In this document: positions 7,469 through 15,062 of the stretch, one piece after another
Layout: every line of letters begins with the position of its first letter
How positions within the stretch are numbered: the stretch's first letter is position 1
DNA from: SAR202 cluster bacterium bin22
GTDB taxonomy: Bacteria > Chloroflexota > Dehalococcoidia > Lucifugimonadales > UBA3495
Direction: 5' to 3'
Assembly: GCA_002238505.1 (NCBI GenBank)
Contig: MPMM01000013.1
Location: 27,654 to 91,653 of the forward strand
Length of the DNA: 64,000 bases
Notes under the pieces: generated by a model
The model's database searches: none
Told to the model about the DNA's origin: nothing
Seen by the model: only the letters and a program-made list of their open reading frames with translations
Program-made: the position numbers and the translations under genes

Positions 7469-9319
7469 ATGCACTTTCTCGCCGCCGTATGGCGCCGGAT
7501 CGGCGCCAGGCTCTACCTGACCCTCGGGGCCGCCGTGCTCCTCACCCTGGTATCCAGCGCCGTCGGCGTCTACTACTTTGAGCAGAGCGGGGACGCCAGC
7601 TTCCAGGTACAGGAGAAGTCGGTCCCGGCCCTGGAGGCGTCGTGGGCCGCAGCCCGGCAGGGAGAACGCCTGCGCAGCCTGGCCGCCGCGGCCGCCGCCG
7701 GACCGGTGGCCCCCCAGCAGGTCGACCAGACCCTCCAATCACTGGAGGAGCAGCTGTCGGCCGTCACCGTCGTGCCCGCCCTGGGCCAACGGGCCGAAAG
7801 CGTCCAGGAACCGGCCTACCGGCTGGCCACCATCATCGACAACCTGGCCATCGGCCGACAGTCCGCCGACGATGCCGCAGAGGAATCCCTCCAACTGAGG
7901 GAAAGAAGCGCCGGCGCCGGGGCAGCGGCGGAGCTGGAGTCCATGAGAACCGCGGCCGACGGGGCGGAACTGGACCGACGGTGGGATGAATTCAGCAGCC
8001 TGGGCTCCCTGGACGCGGAGACGGTGGAGCTGGGCCAGCAGATATTCGAGGTGCGAGCCCGGCAGCTAGCCGTCGACCAACGCGCCACCGAGCTGGCCAC
8101 CGAGGCAGAGGACGCGGGCGCAGCCCTGGAGACCGCCCTGAGCGTCCTGCTGAAGGAGGCCGGAACCGGCTCGGCCGACGCGCTGGAGGCGTCTGTCGCC
8201 CAGTTCGACCAGGGGCGGATCCTGCTGGCCGGCATCAGCCTGGTCAGCGTGGGCGTCGCCACCGCCGCGGCGTGGCTGCTGGTGGGGAACGGATTGGTCC
8301 GCCCCCTGACCCGGCTGTCGGAGCGCATGCGCGGCATGGCCGACGGCGACCTGGAAACCCCGGTCCCCGGGCTGGGACGCGACGAGATCGGAGACCTGGC
8401 CCACGCGCTGGAGGTCTTCCGGGCCCAGGCGCTGGAGGTGCAGCGGCTCAACCTGGTGGAGAAGCTCTACAGCGAGCTGCAGCAGGCCAACGACGAGCTG
8501 AAGCGCATGCAGAACCGGCTGGTGGCCCAGGAGAAGCTGGCCGCCCTGGGCGAGCTGGTCTCCGGCGTGGCCCACGAGATCAGCAACCCGCTCAACTTCG
8601 TCCAGAACTTCGCCGAGATCTCGGTGGAGATGTACGAGGAGCTCAGCGAGGTCCTGGCCACCTACGAGGACAGCATGAGCGACGCGGACCGGACCTCCAT
8701 CCAGGAACTGAAGGGCGACCTGTCCGACAGCCTGGGCCGCATCAGGACCAACGGAGGACGCGCCCTGGCCATCGTGGAACGAATGCGGGGGCTGGGCGTG
8801 GTCGGCGGCGACCTGGTGCAGGTCTCGCTGAATCCCACACTTCGGGGCGCCGTCGAGGTGGCCACCGAGGCCTTCCTGGCCCAGTGGAAGGAGCTGAGAC
8901 TGAACGTGGAGTACGACCTGGACGACGCGGTGGGCGAGGTGTCGCTGGTGGAACACGACTTCGGAGAGGCCGTGGTCAACCTGGTATCCAACGCCTGCTA
9001 CGCCATGTGGCTCCGCCAGTCGGAGGGCGACGACCCGGATTACCGGCCCCGGCTGCAGATTGCCAGCGCCGCCGCCGGGGACTCCATCGAGGTCCGGGTG
9101 AGGGACAACGGCACCGGCATTGCGGACGACGTGGTCGGCCACATCTTCAATCCCTTCTTCTCCACCCGGGACGGAGCGCTGGGCGCCGGGCTCGGACTGT
9201 CCATCGCCGCCGACGTCATACACCGCGCCGGCGGAGCCGTGAGCGTGGAGACCGTACCGGGCCAGTTCGCCGAGTTCACCATCAGCCTGCCCGCCGCCGC
9301 GCCGGTCCCGGCAGGATGA
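7469..9319 (+). CDS. Sensor histidine kinase
   Basis: A 616-residue membrane kinase. Segment 1 at about 12-35 and segment 2 at about 254-276 enclose a roughly 215-residue Ala/Glu-rich helical periplasmic sensor. HAMP follows (WLLVGNGLVRPLTRLSERMR onward), then a coiled coil, the dimerisation/phospho-acceptor helix VAHEISNPLNFVQNF (His369), and the HATPase domain with N box NLVSNACYAMW, G1 DNGTGIAD and G2 GLGLSIAADVI. All residues needed for autophosphorylation are present. No response regulator gene is nearby, so it is an orphan; a STAS protein at 20.6 kb could be a distant partner. The HE-x-x-NPL type belongs to the HisKA group. Confidence 0.9.
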   Translation: MHFLAAVWRRIGARLYLTLGAAVLLTLVSSAVGVYYFEQSGDASFQVQEKSVPALEASWAAARQGERLRSLAAAAAAGPVAPQQVDQTLQSLEEQLSAVTVVPALGQRAESVQEPAYRLATIIDNLAIGRQSADDAAEESLQLRERSAGAGAAAELESMRTAADGAELDRRWDEFSSLGSLDAETVELGQQIFEVRARQLAVDQRATELATEAEDAGAALETALSVLLKEAGTGSADALEASVAQFDQGRILLAGISLVSVGVATAAAWLLVGNGLVRPLTRLSERMRGMADGDLETPVPGLGRDEIGDLAHALEVFRAQALEVQRLNLVEKLYSELQQANDELKRMQNRLVAQEKLAALGELVSGVAHEISNPLNFVQNFAEISVEMYEELSEVLATYEDSMSDADRTSIQELKGDLSDSLGRIRTNGGRALAIVERMRGLGVVGGDLVQVSLNPTLRGAVEVATEAFLAQWKELRLNVEYDLDDAVGEVSLVEHDFGEAVVNLVSNACYAMWLRQSEGDDPDYRPRLQIASAAAGDSIEVRVRDNGTGIADDVVGHIFNPFFSTRDGALGAGLGLSIAADVIHRAGGAVSVETVPGQFAEFTISLPAAAPVPAG

Positions 9320-9368
9320 CATAAAACACATCCGCCGTATCCCCCAAAAACTCCAACGCCGAGGATAG

Positions 9369-10013
9369 ATGAACGAAACGGAATACCTGCTGGAGGTCGC
9401 CATAGCCCGCCATGACGGGATAATCCGGCGCTGCAAGACCGCAATAAACCTGGTGATGGACCGGCCAACCCCGGGCAACCGGCACCTGGACCAGGCCATC
9501 ACCGACATGCTCAAGGACGACTACCAGCGCCTGGACGCCAACGTCGCTCTGATGCAGGACCTCACCGCGCAGCTGACCGCCCAGGCCGAGGCCCAGGGCG
9601 AGACCTACTCCCATCCCAACAGCGAGGCCAACCGCCAGAAGGCGGAGGAGCTGGACGACCTGTGCCGGCGCTTCGAGGACCAGAGCCTACGCAGGTTCGG
9701 AACCGAAAACCGCTACTCCAAGCGCAGCGTCACCCTGGCGCTGACCCTGTACCCGCTGGTGATGAAGGAGGCCGTCGACGAACTCCACAGCGAGCTGATC
9801 ACCCGGGACCGGGCCGATCCGATACGCGAGGCGTACATCGAGGCCATGATCGAGGCAGCAGACCTGGTCCCCAAGCTCCGTGAGACGCTGGTCGCCGTCA
9901 GCCGGTGGACCGAGGGACGGCCGCCGGAGTCCGAGCTGGAGCAGGCCCTGGAGGCCTCTGACCGGATCGACACCATTACCGGGCCCTACCGGTCCGAACC
10001 GTCGCCAGCCTGA
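9369..10013 (+). CDS. Unrecognised helical protein
   Basis: A 214-residue protein starting at ATG 9369 after GAGGATAG, 49 bases beyond the kinase stop. It is predicted almost entirely helical, with no Cys and no membrane segment. It includes QDLTAQLTAQAEAQGETYSH and a C-terminal acidic helix. The close spacing suggests co-transcription with the kinase. A terminator hairpin (10055-10081) follows. No family recognised. Confidence 0.55.
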   Translation: MNETEYLLEVAIARHDGIIRRCKTAINLVMDRPTPGNRHLDQAITDMLKDDYQRLDANVALMQDLTAQLTAQAEAQGETYSHPNSEANRQKAEELDDLCRRFEDQSLRRFGTENRYSKRSVTLALTLYPLVMKEAVDELHSELITRDRADPIREAYIEAMIEAADLVPKLRETLVAVSRWTEGRPPESELEQALEASDRIDTITGPYRSEPSPA

Positions 10014-10054
10014 CCAGAAGCCGCATCCAGCGGCAACCCCAGAAGGAGCCAGTA

Positions 10055-10081
10055 CGCCCCCGCCGGAATGCGGGGGTTTTT
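10055..10081 (+). terminator. Rho-independent terminator
   Basis: Stem CCCCCGC (10057-10063) / GCGGGGG (10070-10076) with a short loop, followed by five T. It ends the transcript containing the histidine kinase. Confidence 0.8.
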
Positions 10082-10120
10082 GACGTCCCGCGTAACACCT
10101 AACGAGGAGGACAGACACCA

Positions 10121-10294
10121 ATGAGCATGCCCGGCTTCTACTACAGCGTCCAGGAGATCGAGGACGCCGTGGCACACCTGCAGCGCGAGGGCGAGCACAA
10201 CCGGCAGGCCGACGCCGACCCGGAGCTGGCCGCCATCGTCGAGGAGCTGCGCCAGGCCCGCCAGGCCAAGAAAAAGGAGGAAGACACGGTTTGA
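10121..10294 (+). CDS. Small helical protein, 57 residues
   Basis: ATG 10121 is preceded by AACGAGGAGGACAGACACCA, a very good Shine-Dalgarno. The short product (begins MSMPGFYYSVQEIEDAVAHL) ends in a Lys/Glu-rich helix. Its TGA at 10292-10294 overlaps the TTG start of the next gene, so the two are translationally coupled. Function unknown. Confidence 0.55.
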   Translation: MSMPGFYYSVQEIEDAVAHLQREGEHNRQADADPELAAIVEELRQARQAKKKEEDTV

Positions 10295-10548
10295 CCACCA
10301 GCAACAGCACCACTATGACGATCAGCGACGCCGACCTGGACCGCATCGCCCGGAAGACCGAGGCGCAGTGGCGCCGGAAGGCCTGCCCCAACTGGATGAC
10401 CCGCAACTTCGACGACCCGGCGCCGGTCTACGTCACCATAGCCCACCACGAGACCTTCCCCCTGGGCGCCCGCAGCTTCACCCTGGAAATCCGGGACCGG
10501 AAGACCAGCGACCTGCTGCGCCGCCAGCGCATCAGCCAGGTGGACTGA
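10291..10548 (+). CDS. Small basic protein, 85 residues
   Basis: TTG start at 10291 overlapping the preceding stop; AAAAAGGAGGAAGACACGG provides the ribosome site. The chain has an N-terminal helix (ISDADLDRIARKTEAQWRRK) and a beta-rich C-terminal half (VTIAHHETFPLGARSFTLEI). No family recognised. The next frame starts at GTG 10560. Confidence 0.5.
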   Translation: MTTSNSTTMTISDADLDRIARKTEAQWRRKACPNWMTRNFDDPAPVYVTIAHHETFPLGARSFTLEIRDRKTSDLLRRQRISQVD

Positions 10549-10559
10549 GCCGCCGGACC

Positions 10560-10895
10560 GTGACCGCCAGAATAGAGGAGACCAACGACACACGCCGGCG
10601 GCTGGAGGCGGAACTGCAGGAGGCCGAGGAGAAGGCCTGGAAAGCCCTGGCCGGATATAAGTTTGCGATGTTTGGGTATTGGGCGGCCATCTGGGTCCAC
10701 CTGAACCGGCTGGGCCGCTTCGGCCGACCCAACCCCTTCCGGGACGCCGTCGCCCTAGCCCGCACCCATACGTCGGTAACGGAGCGGAAGGGAGAGGAGA
10801 CCAAGGAACCCACGCTGACCGGACTCTTCGCAGCGCCCGCCGACGCGGCGGAGGACCGCCAACCGGAGGAGGCAACGGAAGAGAGCCGGGGGTGA
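10560..10895 (+). CDS. Small unrecognised protein with a coiled-coil start
   Basis: GTG 10560 is the best start for a frame that also extends upstream over the preceding gene. The 111-residue product has a charged coiled-coil-like N-terminus (RIEETNDTRRRLEAELQEAE), a central aromatic stretch (YKFAMFGYWAAIWVHL) that may touch the membrane, and a Glu-rich end. Upstream spacing of 11 bases indicates an operon. No recognised family. Confidence 0.5.
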   Translation: MTARIEETNDTRRRLEAELQEAEEKAWKALAGYKFAMFGYWAAIWVHLNRLGRFGRPNPFRDAVALARTHTSVTERKGEETKEPTLTGLFAAPADAAEDRQPEEATEESRG

Positions 10896-10917
10896 AAGCC
10901 GCCGCCACCGGCAACGC

Positions 10918-10926
10918 TGGTAGAAT
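10918..10926 (+). promoter_or_regulatory. Extended -10 promoter element
   Basis: TGGTAGAAT, identical to the element at 14981, lies 77 bases before the gene at 11004. A TGn-TAnAAT extended -10 is inferred; no -35 is obvious. Confidence 0.4.
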
Positions 10927-11003
10927 CGGCGCAAAAATGAGGCCCGGGAGGCCCGAACCAAACCGGCTCCCGGCCGGACAAACTCAAAATCAGAGGCAGG
11001 TTG

Positions 11004-11513
11004 ATGACCAACAGACACCACCATTACATACTATCCGTACCCGAAGGAAGAGAGCAGGAAATAGCCGAGGCCCTGGCGGAAAAGGGCATTGACCTTGAGC
11101 CACAGCGGGACTTCGTTCAGCGGCTGCCCGAGGAATACCCCTGGAACGGCCGGTGCCTGGCCGAGTTCGTCCAGGAAGCCAACCAATGGCTGGAGAAAAA
11201 CCAGCTCAAACCCCTGATACCGACGGACATCCCGACGGACGTCCACCAGGCCAAGCGCCTGGTGGAGATGCTCAACGACGAGTTCGAGTGGAACAAGGGC
11301 GAGGTCGCGGGAACCACCGGCGACGACAGCCAGGACGGCTGGCTCGAAATGATCAGGAGCGGCTATACCGATGTATTCAACCCCAGAGGGGAAACCCTCC
11401 AGGGCCTGATCCAGCTGCCTGCCTACGAGCGGGAACAGGCGGAACAGGCGCTGGCCGACGCCGGGTTCGAAATCGAGTGGCAGGAGCCGGAGCTGACGCC
11501 GACACAAGCCTGA
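11004..11513 (+). CDS. Unrecognised 169-residue protein
   Basis: ATG 11004 (an in-frame TTG lies immediately before it) after AGAGGCAGG. The product begins with a His-rich strand (MTNRHHHYILSVPEGR) and contains DLEPQRDF and several acidic helices. The repeated phrase ALAEKGIDLEPQ / ALADAGFEIEWQ suggests two similar alpha/beta halves at the two ends, perhaps an internal duplication of a small fold. It is followed 24 bases later by the tandem ATPase gene. Function unknown. Confidence 0.55.
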   Translation: MTNRHHHYILSVPEGREQEIAEALAEKGIDLEPQRDFVQRLPEEYPWNGRCLAEFVQEANQWLEKNQLKPLIPTDIPTDVHQAKRLVEMLNDEFEWNKGEVAGTTGDDSQDGWLEMIRSGYTDVFNPRGETLQGLIQLPAYEREQAEQALADAGFEIEWQEPELTPTQA

Positions 11514-11537
11514 AATTAATCGAGGAAATCTGACGCA

Positions 11538-12938
11538 ATGGACAAGATGGAGAACCTGGGCAGCATCCTGAAGCGGATCGCCGGGACCCGCCGGGACCCC
11601 GGGCCCGGCGAGGAACCGCCGGAGAACCCGCCCCCGCCGGCCTGCCCGAAATGCGGCGACGCCGGCTGGCTGACCCGAAAGGTGGCGGTGGGACACCCGG
11701 ACTTCGGCGAGGCCTTTCCCTGCAGCTGCCAGCAGCCCACCGAGAGGAAGAAGGCCGACGTCCTGCGCCGGTACAGCAACCTGGCCGGCCTGGAGTCCAT
11801 AAGCCTCAGGGACACCCGCACCGAAGGGCCGAACGGCGGCGCCGCCGACCCGGCCCGGTTCGCCAAGGCGCTGAAGGCCGCCGCAGCCTACGCCGAGAAA
11901 CCCGAGGGCTGGCTGGTCCTGGACGGCCCCAGCGGCAGCGGCAAGACCCACCTGGCCGCCGCGGTGGCCAACCGCTGCATGGAACGCGGCATGCGGGTCT
12001 ACTACATCGCCGCCCCCGACCTGCTGGACCACCTGCGGGGCGCCTACGGCCCAAACGCCGAGGTCGCCTACGATACCCTGTTCGAACAGGTCCGCAACGT
12101 CCCCCTGCTGGTCCTCGACGACCTGGCCACCCGGGACGCCTCCCCCTGGGCCGAGCAGAAGCTGGGCCAGATCCTCAACCACCGGTTCAACGGACCCCTG
12201 CCCACCGTCATCACCGTCCACGGCCCGGTGGAGGAGCTGGCCGAGAACGTCCGAACCCGGGTCCAGGGCCTGGGCGGCGTCGCCCGGACCTTCAGCCTGG
12301 CCGACCACGGCTCCAGGCTGGCCCGGGAGCTGGGCGCCCAGCCGCTGGCCAACCTGGCCAGCATGAGCCTCCAGGCCTTTGACATAAACGCCGGCCGGAC
12401 CGCGATGCAACGGGAGGCCCTGCTGGCCGCCCACACAGCCGCCAGGAGACTCGCCACCGGCGACGAGCCGCCCCACTGGCTGCTGCTCAGCGGGCCCCGG
12501 GGCTGCGGCAAGACCCACCTAGCCGCCGGCATCGAGCTGGAATGGGTCAGGCAGGGCAGGGACACCTTCCACGCCTTCGTGCCCGCCCTGCTGGACCACC
12601 TGCGCCAGACCTACGCCCCGGGCAGCCGGATCAGCTACGACGACCTGTTCCGACACATCAGGGAAGTCCCGCTGCTGGTGCTGGACGACCTGGGCACCGA
12701 GAGCCAGTCCAGCTGGACCGACGAGAAGCTCTACCAGCTCATCGTGCACCGCCACGACCACCGGCTCCCCACCGTCGTCACCACCGTATTCACCCTGCCG
12801 GAGCTGGAGAAGATCAACGAACGGGTCGCCTCCCGGCTGGTCGACGTCAGCCTGGTTAAATACGTGGTCATGCTGGGCCCCAACTACCGGACCTTCAGCC
12901 GCACCGCCCAGGCCAGCGGCCGGAACGGAGGACAGTGA
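11538..12938 (+). CDS. Tandem DnaC/IstB-like AAA+ ATPase with N-terminal zinc motif
   Basis: A 466-residue protein with two ATPase domains. The N-terminal CPKCGDAGWL ... CSCQQ (from about C36) is the zinc motif of DnaI/DnaC-type helicase loaders. Domain 1: Walker A GPSGSGKTH (about 130) and Walker B LLVLDDLAT. Domain 2: GPRGCGKTH (about 319) and LLVLDDLGT, followed by sensor-1/Arg-finger-like segments (NERVASRLVD). Loaders normally have one such domain in about 250 residues; here it is duplicated in one chain. A role in loading a replicative helicase, or as a partner of a plasmid replication machine, is inferred. Downstream Rieske-type gene begins one base after its stop. Confidence 0.85.
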   Translation: MDKMENLGSILKRIAGTRRDPGPGEEPPENPPPPACPKCGDAGWLTRKVAVGHPDFGEAFPCSCQQPTERKKADVLRRYSNLAGLESISLRDTRTEGPNGGAADPARFAKALKAAAAYAEKPEGWLVLDGPSGSGKTHLAAAVANRCMERGMRVYYIAAPDLLDHLRGAYGPNAEVAYDTLFEQVRNVPLLVLDDLATRDASPWAEQKLGQILNHRFNGPLPTVITVHGPVEELAENVRTRVQGLGGVARTFSLADHGSRLARELGAQPLANLASMSLQAFDINAGRTAMQREALLAAHTAARRLATGDEPPHWLLLSGPRGCGKTHLAAGIELEWVRQGRDTFHAFVPALLDHLRQTYAPGSRISYDDLFRHIREVPLLVLDDLGTESQSSWTDEKLYQLIVHRHDHRLPTVVTTVFTLPELEKINERVASRLVDVSLVKYVVMLGPNYRTFSRTAQASGRNGGQ

Positions 12939-12939
12939 C

Positions 12940-13647
12940 GTGGGAGAGAGAAGCAACGCCATAACTCAAGCGCCCAGGCCCCAGGACGCCAGCGGACCCC
13001 TGGTCGTGGGCCGCATCTACCAGGTGACCGAGATCCGCTCCCGGGTCCTGCAGGCCGGCAACCGCATCCAGTGGATCCCCGTCATCGGCCCCTTCCACGA
13101 CGACGCCGAGTTCATCGGCTTCAGCGACCGCCACTGGCACATCGACTACCGGTTTATCTCCAACGACCTGTACCGGGAGATGGAACACTACTGCCGGCTG
13201 AGGGCCGACCAGCATATCATCCACCCGGTCTACAACCTGGTCGTCACCAGCGTCTGCCCCACCGGCCTCAGACCGCTGGCGCTGGACGGCTACGAGGTGG
13301 GACCGGGCCAGCAGCTGACCAACAATGACACCGGCGAGACCGTCACCGTGCCCCGCCGGACCTGGATGCGGCAGGCGCGGCGGCGCTGCCGACGTACCTA
13401 TCCGCCCTACCCTTACGGCAGGCCCCAGTGGATGCCGGAACTGGAGCGGGCCTACCGGAACCACCGCCTCCAGGAGGGAAACGTCTGCCCCCACCGCGGA
13501 GCCCCGCTGGGCGGCCTGCAGGAGGACGAGAGCGGAAACGTCACCTGCCCGCTTCATGGGCTGAGATGGAACAAACACACCGGCCGCCTGGCCCCAAGAC
13601 CGGCGCCGGACCGGCCAATGGAAATAGAAGAGAGGGAATTGATTTGA
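12940..13647 (+). CDS. Rieske [2Fe-2S] domain protein
   Basis: GTG start at 12940 after GGAGGACAGTGAC. The C-terminal part carries C183-P-H185 ... C203-P-L-H206, i.e. CxH-x17-CxxH, the two-Cys, two-His Rieske cluster ligands, in CPHRGAPLGGL ... CPLHGLRWN. This fits the Rieske domain of ring-hydroxylating oxygenases and their ferredoxins. The first 180 residues are not a Rieske fold and are not recognised. It could be a ferredoxin-type electron carrier or an oxygenase fragment; no catalytic non-haem iron domain follows. An iron-sulfur redox protein embedded in a plasmid-type operon between an ATPase and an unknown gene is unusual. Confidence 0.85.
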   Translation: MGERSNAITQAPRPQDASGPLVVGRIYQVTEIRSRVLQAGNRIQWIPVIGPFHDDAEFIGFSDRHWHIDYRFISNDLYREMEHYCRLRADQHIIHPVYNLVVTSVCPTGLRPLALDGYEVGPGQQLTNNDTGETVTVPRRTWMRQARRRCRRTYPPYPYGRPQWMPELERAYRNHRLQEGNVCPHRGAPLGGLQEDESGNVTCPLHGLRWNKHTGRLAPRPAPDRPMEIEERELI

Positions 13648-14852
13648 CCGACAAGAGCCAGGACACGCTCCAGCAGCTGTGCGACCGGATCGTCGCCGAG
13701 GACGTCCCGCCCATCCTGGAGAAATACGAAAAATACGCCTACCTGCGGGTCAGGACGGCCCCCCAGCGGTCGCTGGAGCTCTTCGTCAGCCCGGCGGGAC
13801 GCGCCGTATTCCGGCTGGACAGGCGCCGGGACGAGACCGTGGAAATCGTCCGCCACGCCGGCACCGAACGGTGCAACGGCGAGGGATCCATCGTCCACAG
13901 GGCCGAGGCCCACATGTGCGCCCTGGTGGAGGCCGAGCTGGCCGCCCGCGCCGCCCGCCGGGTCGACCGCAAGACCGCCACCGCCCTGCTCATGCAGCCG
14001 GCCTTCGGCCAGAGGAACCAGCCGTCGCCGCAGAAGACGCTGAACGACCAGGCCAGAATGGTGGTCCGCAGGATAATGGCCCCGGGGCCCGGCGAGGACA
14101 TGGACGCGGTGCAGGCCGCCCACCACCAGGCCGTAAACCTGCTCAGGACCGAGTTCTTCACCCAGGAGGCCAGCGCCCTGCTCAACAAGTTCGACGGCAA
14201 GGGCACGGACTACGTGGCCAACCACAACAACGCGCTCCGCAGCGTGGAAGCCCTGGATTCCCTGCTGCGGGTCGGCGACCCGGAGGGACGGATCTTCGCA
14301 GAGGAGATGATGCACCTGCCGGCCCTGGATATGGGCATAAGGGGCATCGACCAGCTCCGACGGGCCGTGGAGCGCTACACCGGCCTGAAGCGCCTGCAGA
14401 TGGCCGTCCTGGCCCGGGACCCCTCCGGCGCCCAGGGCTGGGTGCCGGAACCCGAGAGCCTGCGGCCCGGCGCCCTGCCCATGGCCAACGCGGAACGCCG
14501 GACCAAAGCCGTCGCGGCCTGCCAGGCCCTCATCGACGCCGGTAGCCAGGAGGGCGTCCGGGCCACCGCCAGCCTGCCGGCCGGAATAATCCGCATGATC
14601 GGAGACGCCTCCGCCACCCTGGCCAAGACGCCGGGCGAAGCCCGCAACCAGTGGCTGGCAGTCCTGCAGGCCTACCTTCAGGAGGTCGCACTAGCCATAC
14701 CCGGCGAGAAGCAGCCGCCCACCGTCACCGCCCTGAACATCATCGGCCGCGCCATCATCGCCTGCCAGGAGCGGGAAATGGAGTGGCAGCACAGCAGCCT
14801 GGAACGGATGGCGGAGAACGCCCGGAGAATCCTGGACGGAGTTCCCGCATGA
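13644..14852 (+). CDS. Unrecognised 402-residue protein
   Basis: A TTG start at 13644 (ATTTGA overlap with the preceding stop) is chosen because the frame otherwise reads far back into the Rieske gene. GAGAGGGAA lies upstream. The N-terminal third is alpha/beta (LRVRTAPQRSLELFVSPAGR, then FRLDRRRDETVEIV); the rest is helical with many Ala, Glu and Arg. No known motif. Its coupling to the Rieske gene suggests a shared function. Confidence 0.6.
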   Translation: MTDKSQDTLQQLCDRIVAEDVPPILEKYEKYAYLRVRTAPQRSLELFVSPAGRAVFRLDRRRDETVEIVRHAGTERCNGEGSIVHRAEAHMCALVEAELAARAARRVDRKTATALLMQPAFGQRNQPSPQKTLNDQARMVVRRIMAPGPGEDMDAVQAAHHQAVNLLRTEFFTQEASALLNKFDGKGTDYVANHNNALRSVEALDSLLRVGDPEGRIFAEEMMHLPALDMGIRGIDQLRRAVERYTGLKRLQMAVLARDPSGAQGWVPEPESLRPGALPMANAERRTKAVAACQALIDAGSQEGVRATASLPAGIIRMIGDASATLAKTPGEARNQWLAVLQAYLQEVALAIPGEKQPPTVTALNIIGRAIIACQEREMEWQHSSLERMAENARRILDGVPA

Positions 14853-14950
14853 GCGCCGGAACCCGCGACGAGGCCGCAATCGACCTGACCCGATTGGGCC
14901 ACCAGAGGTCACCCAGAACGCTGAGGCAAACCCAACGGTCAAAAAGACCC

Positions 14951-14989
14951 GCCGGCGAAAGCCGGCCCGACCCCGGCCGGTGGTAGAAT
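14951..14989 (+). promoter_or_regulatory. Hairpin plus extended -10 promoter before the TnpB-like gene
   Basis: GCCGGC-GAAA-GCCGGC (14951-14966) is a tight GNRA-loop hairpin, followed by TGGTAGAAT (14981-14989), an extended -10. Transcription would begin at about 14996, which excludes the in-frame ATG at 14988 and supports the ATG at 15063. The hairpin could instead be part of the left end of an IS200/IS605-type element. Confidence 0.45.
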
Positions 14990-15062
14990 GCCGGACGGTA
15001 GCTGTGAGACCACCCGGCAAACCCAACTCAACAGACTTGCGGATACGAGCGAGGCAGAGGCA

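Noticed and set aside
14988..15062. ATG 14988 as TnpB start
   Set aside because: It overlaps the likely -10 element and adds a non-conserved 25-residue leader; ATG 15063 has a GAGG site and fits family length.
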